From NCBI RefSeq assembly GCF_001577835.2, contig NC_029521.1:18692470-18756469 (forward strand): 64,000 nt of DNA, read 5' to 3'. Below the pieces are notes generated by a model. It saw nothing but the letters and a program-made list of their open reading frames with translations. It did not search any database and was not told the origin of the DNA. The stretch is from Coturnix japonica. Its lineage: Eukaryota > Chordata > Aves > Galliformes > Phasianidae. A program made the position numbers and the translations under genes. Numbering within the stretch: the first letter of the stretch is position 1; each line of letters starts with the position of its first letter. Below, piece by piece: positions 10,060-20,600 of the stretch.

Positions 10060-11865
10060 ACTCGGGGAGGGCACCGCGAAGGCATCCCCCCACATCCCAC
10101 CCTAGCAAGGCTGGGAACCGGGCTGGAATAGGGAAGGGGCCTGTGACTTTCTACAAAAAGAGCAACGCACAGAGCCCAGATGTATGGGTAAATGCGAGTT
10201 TTCTCTCCATAAGTAATAATAATCAGTATCTATGTCATGTTCCTCAAACAAACCAGCTCGCTCCCCCCTCCCCCCCTCCATCCGTTTCACCCTCCCCTTT
10301 TTCAGAACACCCCGTGTCAGAGAGAAAACCATATTAACGCTGCCAATTTTCATCCTTTCAAGCATTCCCATAACTTCACGGACACTAGGATTGAGCGCAT
10401 CGCACTACTGATCCCTCCGACCCCCACTGTCTCACCATAACCCCTAATGCAGGGGAGTGTTAGAACCTAGGAACAGGAGCTATGTGGATACCTTGCACAG
10501 CCCGCATAGCCCAGGAACTGCATGGGCCCTGTAACTTCCCTTCCAACACCATCCCCTAAGGCAGGACTGGGAGAGGCAGGATTTCTTGCTCAGGCAGTGA
10601 GATTGCACTGTCCTTTACAGGGTGCTGGGCGCAGCTGTTAATAGCAGTTCAGTTACCACTGATGCCAGATGGTCAGTTTGGCTGACATGCCTAAGTCCAT
10701 GCAGGTGCTCAAGCAGTTGGGCAATGAGCTGCAGACGAGGCTCCCCCCTGTCTCAGAAACACACTCATAAAGGCCACCAAACCTACAGCTTCTAAAACAT
10801 CACTGATCCAAAGTACCAGGTCCTCCAAAAAAAGCTTGGAATTTGCACATTCATTTTAATCACATCCAGATTTAATAGCTACCTCTGAACAGCTGTGCAT
10901 GGTCCCTCTTTTCACAGGAAAAAAAAAAAAAAAAAAAAAAGCACCATTGTTCTCACTATTTCTATGTTATTTCACAGAGCAGCCATTTCTGAATAACCCC
11001 CTGCCTGACCAAATCCCATTCAAGGAGCTCAGGCTTCATCCCACAGGTCATGCAAAGAACTTCAACATATGTGATGCACTGCAAGTAACTGCAGAGCCCA
11101 ACTGCTTCACCAAGGCCAAATGTTGTGGTACCCAGAAACTGCTGTGATTCAGCAGCTACTAGTCGAGCACACACCTGCAAGCAGTGTGCTTCCCCAAGGG
11201 AATGGGTATCTCCAGTGGCTCTCCAGCAGGACAGAGATTCTGCCAAGCCCAAGAGCCCTCATGTTCAGAATTACACCAGAGGCACAGAGCAGTGCACAGC
11301 TACCAGAGAAATTCTCTCCATCCCCACTGCCAGAACTAAGCCAGGCATAAGACTTGGATCAGTGACATACCTGAACAGATGTTACCTTATGTCATTTGGG
11401 GATGTAGGGAAGGGAAGCAGTTGATTTATTCCACTGTTTGCTGAAAGTATGTGAGATCTGCAACTTTTTTTTTTTCTTTATTATTTAATTGGAATCGTCT
11501 ATTAAATTAGATGTTTAAGTCCCTAGGATTCTCCACCCCCACCCCGGGGGAGGTGGTAGCCACATCTGTGGACCACAAAACCTCGGAACAGATGGGGAAG
11601 GGGTAGGAGGTGTCACAGGGCTGTTGTAGCTCCCACCAGGAAGAGGTGCTGACTTGAGAAACTTGGGAACTTTGATGAACCTGGGAGGGCAGAAAGAAAT
11701 CCCCTCACCTCCTGCAGAAATATGGCACTTAGAGAAGACTTTGTTTCTTTCCTGATCCATTCTTTTTTATCACTTTAGATTTTGTATCACTGGAGTTATA
11801 TCTGCTATCAAAAAAAACATTGTTGGCACTTCCCCTGTACCAGATTCTAGAGGCTCACACTGCAC
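10060..11865. other. Intergenic DNA upstream of gene 2
   Basis: No exon recognised. It holds an A22 run at 10919-10940 and C/T-rich stretches near 10258-10300. Confidence 0.6.
10919..10940 (+). repeat. Poly-A tract (A22)
   Basis: An uninterrupted run of 22 A. No retrotransposon body is recognisable beside it. Confidence 0.9.
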
Positions 11866-11867
11866 CA

Positions 11868-12200
11868 GAATCATAGAATCATTTGAGTTGGAAGTGACCC
11901 TGAAAACCCACCTGGTCCAACTGCCCTGCAATGAACAGGGACATCTACAGCTCCATCAGGTGTTCAGAGACCCCATCCAGCCTGACCTTGGGCACCCACC
12001 ACCTCTCTGGGTGATGCCCCACCATTCTTACTGTAGAAAACTTTTTCCTTATATCCAATATAAATCTCCCCTTTTTTAGTTTGATACCATTTCCCTTTAC
12101 CCTATCACAGCTGATCTCACTAAAGAGTTTGTCCTCTTCCTTGTGTTTTCCCCTTAGATACTGAAAGGCCTCTCTCTGGTCTTTCCAGAACTGCTATTAG
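11868..12200 (-). mobile_element. CR1 LINE fragment, 3' end
   Basis: Read on the minus strand it has the typical avian CR1 3' end: GAGGTGGTGGGTGCCC, then GGTCAGGCTGGATGGGG, GGGTCACTTCCAACTC and the terminal ATGATTCTATGATTCT. The 5' part is truncated, as in nearly all CR1 copies. The left end at the terminal repeat is clear; the right end is approximate. No coding capacity remains in it. Confidence 0.9.
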
Positions 12201-12566
12201 AAGCTGAAGTATTTGTATTCACTAAGAATAGGGCCGGTGTACCAGGTCTATTAACATATGTACTCTGCCCCTACTTTAGCTCAACAGCATAAGAAACTAC
12301 GGCCAGAAATCGGAATAAATAAATAAATAAATAATAAGAAAAGTAATCTCTCTCAAGCAAAATAATTTCTAGCCTAGGTAGGCAACTCTATAGGTGAATT
12401 GGTGAAAGCCCGAGCCAGAGGGAGTCTCCTTCCAGCGTCTTACGGGAAGAGATGCGGCCACCAACACTCGGCAGGGCTCGGCTCGGAGGGCGGTGAGACC
12501 GCTGATCACTGTTTGTATCCTTCACTGCTCCCCTTTGGAAATGCTAACTAGGTTATCCAGCTCGCC

Positions 12567-12610
12567 CTTTGATGTCCTGATAGGTGCTATTAGATAGCCA
12601 ATTAGGCATC
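12567..12610. promoter_or_regulatory. Candidate enhancer: CTTTGAT with TTAGATAGCCAATTA
   Basis: CTTTGAT (TCF/LEF type) at 12567-12573 is followed by TTAGATAGCCAATTA ending at 12604. This closely resembles the inverted element at 13221-13248. It sits in a CpG-containing, non-repetitive stretch between genes 2 and 3. Confidence 0.35.
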
Positions 12611-13205
12611 AACGAGATCGATTGTTTCGGAATGGATGCTTTCTGTTTGAAGTAGCCGTGAACACTAACAGGGCCATCACCAGGCTCTCCTTTGCCCACG
12701 GGAACAATGCAGGCCGACACACCATAAATAACAAATGCTCTGACTCACCCGGAGCGCTGCGCCCTCCCGACTCACACGCCGCAGCTATCCCCATTCAGCA
12801 CTGTGGGACCAAACGCGTGCTTTGCATTAAAAGCTATTTATCACGGAATTCAGCTCTTTGCGCAACAGAGGGACAAAGCGCCGTAACTCTGTGCGAGTCA
12901 AAGCAAAACTAAGCAGGAGCCCAGTTCCCACACAAGCCATTCAGTGTTGCCCGGGGTTTGGTGACACCTCCACAGCTGTTCGCGATTGCCCAGGAAGAGT
13001 AACTGAGAGCTGAAATGGGAACTTAAGCACCTCACCTCCCGAATTCCAATCCGCTGCTGGGATCAGTTCCCTACCAAACGCCTTTACAAAACAACGTTAG
13101 GCCGGGACTTAAAAAAAAATAGTGGACAATTATAAAGAGTTAGGGGCAATACCATTCAGCAAAATGAACTGAGACCAAAAGATCCCTCTTCCCCCCCTCG
13201 TTTCG

Positions 13206-13275
13206 GTTGGTTTTATCAGGTTAATTGGCATCTAATTAAGTATCAAAGAAAGAGATAATGGGCCGCAATTAGACA
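13206..13275. promoter_or_regulatory. Candidate enhancer: TAATTGGCATCTAATTA, ATCAAAG and GATAA
   Basis: TTAATTGGCATCTAATTAA at 13221-13239 is a pair of opposed homeodomain sites. ATCAAAG follows at 13242-13248, GATAA at 13254-13258 and CAATTAG at 13266-13272. These sites are packed more tightly than in the surrounding DNA. Confidence 0.4.
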
Positions 13276-16223
13276 TAATGGCCTGGTGGTGCGAGATCCC
13301 CCCTGATTAGCACGACACGCAGAATTACTTCACCTGGTTCGTTAACAGGTGCTGCCGGTGGCTCCACGGTGTCTGGGCGCTGCGGGGGGCACCAGGCCCT
13401 ATTCCCAGCCATTCCCCTGTTGGTTGCTCTCGCCAAATTGGGACAGGCGTTAACGCGCTGGCTGCAGCCGGCTCCCTGCCATTACCGCGGCGTTAATTCA
13501 ATCAGGTTGCACACACACTGTGGGGACAAATGCTTTGAAGTCAGCGTTCTACCCTCCCACCCCTCTTTCCTCTCCAGGGAGCCCCTTTTTCAGGTTATAC
13601 AGCCCCTTTCGAAAGAGCCGCCAGCACCAAACTGCTCTTCCTCGGCTCAGCCACTCGACCCTGCCATTTGCGGGGGGCTCGCAGGCTGCGCTTTGTCCCG
13701 CCGGCAGCATTCCTGCCTGGGTGGTGGCCGTGATGCGATTAAAGACACAAAAGGGGTGTTGAAATGAAGGAGCTCACGCTGGTGGAGCAGTGCGGGGCTC
13801 CCTGCGGTGCCTTGAGTGCCTCCGGCCCCGGGGCGAGCCGCCCGTGCGCTGCCCTGGCAGCTCTCTGCCCCGTTCCCTTTTTTTTTTGTCTCCAGACAGA
13901 GACTGCCAGCACAGAGCTCCAGTGTAGTTATTAAGATCTGTAGTTATTAAGATTAACTGCTAAAGAAAGATTTTTGCAGGTAGAATAAGTGCTAACATAT
14001 GTTCGTGAGGATCTTCTGATAGCATTATGTGCTCAGTCAAACGAGCATCACCCCCCACACTCGTTGGAGCAGTTCTTGAGGATTAGGACAATATTTGCAA
14101 GGTGGGGCTGCCAAAACGGGAGTAAGACTTTTCGTGTGTTTGGTGAGCATACACATGGCCAAGAAATCGTTATGTTTAGTTATCATTAGCACCTTTCCGA
14201 CCAGAGCTCAGCTTTTAGTTCTGCAAGCTCATACACCCCGGTTACCCCTGATGGCCAGACCAAGCCCAGAAAGCCTGCTAGGACCTGCCTCTGTTAGGAC
14301 CGCAGGACTCAGGTCCATTAACTCCTCGGGCAGCCTCTACTCCGAGGCTGCTCCACAGTCCTGCTTCTCTCTACAGTCTCAGTAGGATTAAATTGCAGAA
14401 CCGTGCATTGTGCATAGGCCTTTGCACAGAGGGGAAAGTTACCCTGAAGAGCTATGCTTGAGTGTGGAAGGGTGTAGTTAGGCAAGGTTTGCATGGCTTC
14501 ATATTAAATCTCATACCATCCCACCATCACCCTCTATCCCCAGCCACCCCTCTGCGGCTGGGAGGGTATTGTTCTCTCTCCCTTGAACCCTTTCATCTCC
14601 CTCGCTCCCCCCAGGCTGCATTTGGTTGGGGCTAGGCTGTTCCCCAGCGTTGCAGCGGCTCCAACCCTCAGCACAAGGGTTGTGCCTCCAGCCTCGATAT
14701 AAGACAGCACCTGGAGATGTAACGATGGCATTTAAAAGGATGAGCAAACCGTCTGGGTTCCTCCTGTGCTGATTATAAGACCACTTAACCCCACCACGTT
14801 TGTCCCCTTAAAAATGGGACAGTCAGTTTGACCCTTTTTTTCTGGATAACTTGTATACTTGTTGATCTTAAGTGTAGCGCTGTCTCTAAAATGTCTCTGC
14901 TTTAGAGCAAGTATGCACCAATGAAGAACCTTTTGGAGACATCTCTGTTTCCCAGTGATATTTCAGAGATTAATAGAATTTCAGATTTCTTTCCCTCCCA
15001 TTTATTATTATTTTTTCCTTCAAATCAATACAGCCATTTAGTAATATTTGAATTCGAAAGATAAACATTCAGTTGGATTTTTTTCCTTATCTCCTCTTAG
15101 CAAATTTCCATAATCTTTAATATCTTTCTGAAAAAGCCTCAGGAAGATCAATAGCACCTAAACTCCTTATTGCTTTTCTGAAACCCTTGCATTAGAGCCA
15201 CATTAACAGTGCACCTGTAGGCAAATAGTAACCTAAAAAGACTAAAAAAATGCAGTGTGGATTAAAATATTAAGGAGACTTCCAAATGTGGGAGCTACTC
15301 AGAAAAATCAAGGACTATGACCTTTGGAGGCACATACAAGTTACTTTGAACTAGGTGAATGTATTCAAATGATGGAGAGTGATCCCTGTATAAAAATGAA
15401 ATATTTGTGTTCAAGAATGACTAGCAGAGAACCTTCAGACATTCGTGATAAAAGCCCACATTTTAAGTGCACCAGAAATCTTCTAATAACCCATGAGATC
15501 AGCTCTGAAGTGATGGAAATGTTTATTTCGCTTTTCATGTTAGCTCACAATCATCTTTGAAAGATTCATGACAACAGTCAAGGATCATTTTTTATAGCCC
15601 TTTCTCTAGCCTGAAATCAGACCATTTTAATCAAATCAGATATCAAATCATGAGCATTATTCAAACAAAAAGTGCACAGCACAATGGTAACAAATTTTAC
15701 TGCCATTTAGTGAAAAAATAGCTTTGAAATGTTGCATTTCTTTTAATAATCACCCTCATACCCCATTAAGCGCATGCAGGACTGAGACCAAGTGTGTGTG
15801 TTGCAAGGCCAGATCCCAAGATCCAGCATCTTTCCAGTAGGACCTCGTTAACCCACTGAGGCCACCCATGAAATTCTGATAAGGTATGTTCATATTTTTA
15901 TAGAAAGTCACTTTTTATATCCTAAAAATCATACTCTATATATGTTATTTTGAGGTCCGCAGTACAAATTCTGCTGTCATTGCAGGCCCAGTAATAAATA
16001 TTGGTAACTAGTTCCAGATACATCTGCATGTCTTGTTAAAAGCACAGCTGCCTCCTGAAGTGCCATATGGGAAGCAGCTGAGATTGGGACAGCTGTTAAA
16101 GGGAATGGGGGAAATTCATGCTTTTTGTATGTATCCTCAGTAAATTGCAAGGTACAACACAAGAAAGATTATTCTTTCTGTATTAGGGCCAGGGCAGATC
16201 TAGAGAATAAGAACTGTGCTTCA

Positions 16224-16229
16224 TTTAAT
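16224..16229 (-). terminator. Weak candidate polyadenylation signal of gene 3
   Basis: ATTAAA on the minus strand lies about 290 bases past the gene 3 stop. No AATAAA was found nearer. Support is positional only. Confidence 0.2.
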
Positions 16230-16519
16230 GGGGAGGAGCTTTTTCAGGGCAGGATAAGTAGTTCTGCAGTCCTTGTGACAAATTCGTATGAAAGCTGAAA
16301 AAATGTTAAGTTTGTTAGGTGATTCCATATATAATACCATTTACCCCACTATGTTTGAACGTTGCTGGGTAGCTTGGCCTGAAGTCCATGATCTGGATCA
16401 TCGATCAGTGCCTTGCTCATTGCTGCACCAGAACTCCAGCAGGCAGATGCAGGCAGGGGCAGCCCAGATATAGTTATCATTAGTGCAAATTCTCCTTAGT
16501 CATGGTCCATACAGCCGGG

Positions 16520-16822
16520 TCAGACACTCAGCAAGAAAGCCCTAGGATCCCTGTACCCTACAAAGCAGGGTGCTGCCCAGAAGCCGACAGGCTGTGCTCT
16601 GCAGGCGCTGCTGACATCCAGAGCGGGTGCTGGCAACGCTGCCAAGGCAAAGCTCCCCGGGGCAGCCTCATGCCCGGGTAGAGGCGGCGGTCGGGCCACG
16701 TAGGTGAGTGGTAGGGACACCTGAGGTCCGAAAGGGAGAGGTGGAGTGCAGAAAGGCTCCGGCCTCAACTCCTGCAGTTGCCTCTTGAGCTTCATTCGGC
16801 GGTTCTGAAACCAGGTCTTGAT
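16520..16822 (-). CDS. VENTX: VENTX gene 3, exon 3
   Basis: The acceptor tttccctcag precedes ATC AAG ACC TGG. It ends ...DPRAFLLSV with TGA at 16520-16522. Confidence 0.92.
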   Translation of the reverse strand: MKTWFQNRRMKLKRQLQELRPEPFCTPPLPFGPQVSLPLTYVARPPPLPGHEAAPGSFALAALPAPALDVSSACRAQPVGFWAAPCFVGYRDPRAFLLSV

Positions 16823-17487
16823 CTGAGGGAAAAGAGAGCGGGGCAAGAATTGAGATCCCGTTCTAGACTAGCAGTCAGCTCCCACCCCGTCGTCCGCCCC
16901 GGCTCCCCGCACCGCGCTCACCTGCACCTCGGAGAGCCGCATCCTGCTCGCCAGCTTGCGGCGCTCGGCGGCGCCCAGGTACCGGTGCCTCTGGAAGGAA
17001 CTCTCCAGGGTGCTGATCTGCTCGGCGCTGAACGCCGTGCGCAGCCGCCTACCGCCCCTCGGCTCCTCGGGGCACGAGCACTCGCGGCCCCGCTCCTCTG
17101 AGGGTTGCCCCTCTGCACCTGCAGATGGAAGAAAAAAAAATGTCAGGCAGGACTGAGGGATGCCCGCCCGACTCAATGCATTCCCGCATTAATCCCTTTC
17201 CCGGCTCCAGGGAGCGGCACACAGTTCATGCAGCGCTCCCAACCCAGAGCGAGTCGGTGGCCGCGGTTACCTGCAGCGGGGGGTGTTGCTGAAGGCTCCC
17301 TGTTGCTCCTGCTGCCTTTCCCGGCGACTTTCTCCTTGCTCCGTTCGCTCATTCCGGGTCTGGAACCTGAAGCGGGCCGGCGGCCGGCTGTCGAGGGCGA
17401 TGCTCGGCGCGGCGTGCCCTGGGTGGGACTCTTGGGGGCCTGGCTGCTCTGGGATAGCCACTCCACAGAGAATGGGGCCTTGGTCAT
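16520..17487 (-). CDS. VENTX: VENT homeobox transcription factor VENTX (gene 3, VENTX2-like)
   Basis: Three exons (17487-17271, 17118-16922, 16822-16520) give 238 aa with phases 1 and 0. The start MTKAPFSVEWLSQSSQ matches the N-terminus of amphibian Vent2 (MTKAFSSVEWLAQSS) and the SVDWLSQSS of human VENTX. A Ser/Pro/Arg-rich linker follows, then the homeodomain at residues 95-154 (GRRLRTAFSAEQISTLE; F8, L16, F20, W48, N51, Thr47). The HD-proximal tail MKLKRQLQELRPEPF recalls the Vent2 GRPDPY segment, and the rest is Pro/Ala/Leu-rich. It is the VENT gene nearest KNDC1 and in the same orientation, as in human. Family role: human VENTX is a hematopoietic and LEF/TCF-linked repressor, and Vent2 ventralises the embryo downstream of BMP. 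A TATA box lies 51 bases before the ATG. Nothing is broken. Confidence 0.92.
16880..17480. promoter_or_regulatory. CpG-dense block over gene 3 exons 1-2
   Basis: CG dinucleotides are dense from intron 2 through exon 1, then drop sharply beyond the TATA box. Confidence 0.55.
16922..17118 (-). CDS. VENTX: VENTX gene 3, exon 2
   Basis: The acceptor is a long T-rich tract ending ctgcag. It codes for GAEGQPSEERGRE and homeodomain residues 1-44. The donor is CAG|GTGAGC, phase 0. Confidence 0.92.
17271..17487 (-). CDS. VENTX: VENTX gene 3, exon 1
   Basis: From the ATG (aggATGa context) through the Ser/Arg/Pro-rich linker. The donor is GCAG|GTAACC, phase 1. Confidence 0.9.
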
Positions 17488-17537
17488 CCTGCTGCGTTTT
17501 GGAGCTGCCGATAAGGATAGTGTGGAGAAGCACGACT

Positions 17538-17545
17538 CCTTTATA
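17538..17545 (-). promoter_or_regulatory. TATA box of VENTX gene 3
   Basis: TATAAAGG on the minus strand lies 51 bases upstream of ATG 17487, predicting a 5' leader of about 20-25 bases. Confidence 0.65.
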
Positions 17546-17586
17546 CCTCAAGTCCCGGAGGAAAAACGTTGTTTGTGTAAATACAC

Positions 17587-17617
17587 ATCAAAGAGCCAGA
17601 TAAGTATCATCTAATTG
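17587..17617. promoter_or_regulatory. ATCAAAG, GATAAG and CTAATTGCC cluster upstream of gene 3
   Basis: ATCAAAG at 17587-17593, GATAAG at 17599-17604 and the homeodomain-type CTAATTG starting at 17611 lie 42-75 bases upstream of the TATA box. The order matches the gene 2 promoter. Confidence 0.45.
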
Positions 17618-17629
17618 CCATCAGTCCCC

Positions 17630-20600
17630 CCCCCAACAAAAGATACCGTTCACACATTGCCACAGCTCGAGGAGGCCCGGCTCCGCCGTGTCTGTCCCTG
17701 GAGGTGTTCGCTCCGCAGTCAGTGATTTACAGCTCTTGTTGCATCCTATCCCGATGCAAATGGCATTTATGGTGCTGAGCGGCCTCAAATGGCTCTGGGG
17801 AATGTACCCCGGGGAAGCGCGCAGGGACCCGCTCCCCCAGGCTCGGCGGGTCTTCGAGAGACGGCTTTTTTTTTTTTTTTTTTATTTCAAGCGGACGAGC
17901 CACTGTCTAAACGGATTTTCTGAGCCTGCTGTTCTCTGGCCTGAGCACTGTGCTCCCCAAACAGCCCGTGCTGGAGAGCAGCCGCTGAGAGAGGGGGCTG
18001 GAAGAAAAAGTTGTGAACCAGTAAGAAGTAAATGCCAAGGCTGTTGAGTTGTACGGGCCGGCTCCTGGCTGCTTATATTCAGTTTTCTGAACTAAAGAAT
18101 CAGAAAAAGACAATCATTCTTTAGAATTAGCTCTATTCAGGTTACAGAATTCTTGCCATATTTCCCTTGCCCAATCTTTCCAGCTATACAGGTCACACAG
18201 GGTTCTCTGCTATCTCACTCTCCATATCGTTTCCTTTACCACCTTATGCGTGCTATTCAGAAGTGCTCCCATCCATTTTGGGTTTTGTGTACATTAGGAA
18301 CACTTGGCTGTTACAGTAATGCCTCAGCAGTACACTGACAAATGATTTCCAGTGCCTTAAGGACATTTATTTTCACTGCAGGGTAACCACGAATTCCCTC
18401 CCCTTTTGATCCTCCCTTCCCATGCAAAAACCAAGGGTGAACACAAATTTGCCATTGGTAACTGCCATCCCAGCCCTGCATGACATCAGCTCACCTCCAG
18501 AAATTGTGACTGCAGGTTTGATCTGCCCACCAGTGTTGCAGGCTTCTGCCTTATACCCATCCACTGCCACCTGCACACAAACCCAGTGCTCTGCTGCCGG
18601 TCTGATTGCTTGTTCTGTTATTCTGCCAGTCCTCCTTGGACTCAGCATTCACTTCTCTGGTCATAGTTAATGTAACCACAGCTCTATTTCCTAGAAAACA
18701 TTTTAGCATTCAGGGAAGCCATGGTGAGATGAGAATTGTCACTTGATACAGACCACTGTATTTTTTGCAAGCAGACACTGCAGTCAAAGAGGCCATGTTA
18801 TGGCTTGTAGAGTTTTGGCTGGAATAGGATGGGACTGAGATAACAGTGCTTATACAAGGCAGCCCTGCAGAAATGTGTTAACATGACTCTGGTCTCAGGC
18901 TAAGGAGCTTCTGCAGAGCAGGGCAGTCCTACCTGGATGCCTACTATACAGCTGATAGCAGATATTTTGGGATAGCAGCCCAGACTTTGAGCACTAATTG
19001 CTTTTCCACATCTTCCAATACAAAGGCCAATTCTGCACTACTGAGCCAGCTGAGTAATCTGTGCTCTGAGACATCTACTTCCTGCTGAAGCTTTGAAAGA
19101 ACTGAAGGGAAAGTAACTGAAGGCTTCCAGGTACCTTCAGAAGTGGTACTGGACGAGGCTGCCAGCATTTTGCCTTGCTGCAGCAAAGGTGTAGAAGGCC
19201 AAAGGAGCTGCTATTTTCTAAGAGTAGGTTACTCTTTATTATTACAATGGAGAGTCCTGTGAGACTGGTGTAGAGTGAGCACATGGTCATTAGGAGTAGT
19301 GGGATGGTGATGCAATAAAGCAGTAAAAAGGCAGCTAAGGACAATGCAGGATTCATCTGTGTGTTCATCTATGGGCATGCATAATTCCTTCCGAGGGATG
19401 CCCAGTGAAGCAAGGGCTTCTGGCAGATTCTGTGCCATGTATGTGGTCTTATTCTTGGCATGTTCATTCAACCACTGCTATCTCTGAGAAATCACTCTTT
19501 AGGACTTAAAACCATTATAAGTGGCCTCTAAGCAACCTCTTTATCATCAATTACTATATCTTTCCTCCCTGACAGAAGAAGAGCTATTTTTTTTCCATGA
19601 GGAATGAAAATGAAAAATACATGTGTAGAAATGCCAGGAAAGCCTGGAATAAACAGACTGACAAGGCATAGATGAAAATTAAATTCCTCTTTGTGCTTGG
19701 AACTGATATAAATTAACACAGTGCTCAAAATGCTGGGAGTTCTCATGACCCCTCTACCATAAGGCTGCTACCAGCAGCTGAACAGCCAGTGAAATCACTT
19801 TAAAAATACAAGTTCTGCTGGAAGAAAACACTTATCTAGATTGGTTTTAGTAAGCTATTACCCAATTTAGCCAGATTAAAAACAAATTCAAAATTGTTAC
19901 AAATCAGAACTGTATTTAAAAGTGTACTGCGTTGCTACAGAGGCAGGGTTACCAGCAAAATATTTACCATCATTATTATTATTAACTATTAAAAAAAAAA
20001 AGCTACTAGAGTTGAAAAGCAGCCAAGTTTCAGACATGCAAAATCGCCTTCAGGAATACAAAATATACCTATGCAGAATAATGCATATATATAAAGTTCA
20101 CATGAGTCCCACTGTTTTTTACAATTATTCAGGTCACTTGGACTGACAGTCTGATCAAGACCACAAAAAAAAAACCAAACAACACCACACTGAAACACCT
20201 TAAAATCTTGTAAAATTCTGTGAGGCTTCTTCAGGTGTGTTACATCAAGGACTTTTTCTTTGTTAGTCTTAGCTGAAGAATAAATGTTCCCATGATGGCA
20301 GCTTCTGAAATTAAATTTAACAACTTGTTTAATATAAAGCTGACAGTTGAACATTTCACGCACTATTTTCACTTTTTGTTTCTTACAAATTCCTCCTCAA
20401 GAAATATAGCTGTACTATCACTTCCAGAAAGAAACCTTTCACTTTCAGCTATCGCATAATCTATTTTTAGAGCTAGCATTTGAGCATGACAATGTCAGCA
20501 GGGAAACAGTACATCACAGCTGGATTCCCTGGGTCATCTGGACAAAACTGTGTAGATCTGAGCAGTGAAAATATTTTACTGGCTCTTTATTCACCTAACA

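Larger units (their letters stand above)
8720..10060. promoter_or_regulatory. CpG-dense block over the 5' half and promoter of gene 2
   Basis: CG dinucleotides are dense from exon 2 through the upstream 700 bases. The block contains an ACTTGGCGCCA at 9911-9921 and an inverted GTCTGGCCG pair at 9690-9698 and 9729-9737. Confidence 0.6.
12200..16220. other. Intergenic DNA between genes 2 and 3
   Basis: No exon recognised. It contains an (AAAT)n run at about 12317-12334, GC-rich patches at 12400-12510 and 13300-13880, two clustered-site elements at 12567-12610 and 13206-13275, and a 14-base duplication at 13924-13953. The remainder from 14.4 to 16.2 kb is plain AT-rich DNA. Confidence 0.6.

Noticed and set aside
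13369-13767. 132-aa open frame in the GC-rich block between genes 2 and 3
   Set aside because: Begins at a non-ATG codon and has no recognisable domain. I compared it with UTF1 from memory and found no match.
18944-19186. 80-aa minus-strand frame with fairly protein-like composition
   Set aside because: No splice sites that fit a gene model, no family recognised, and no neighbouring exon.
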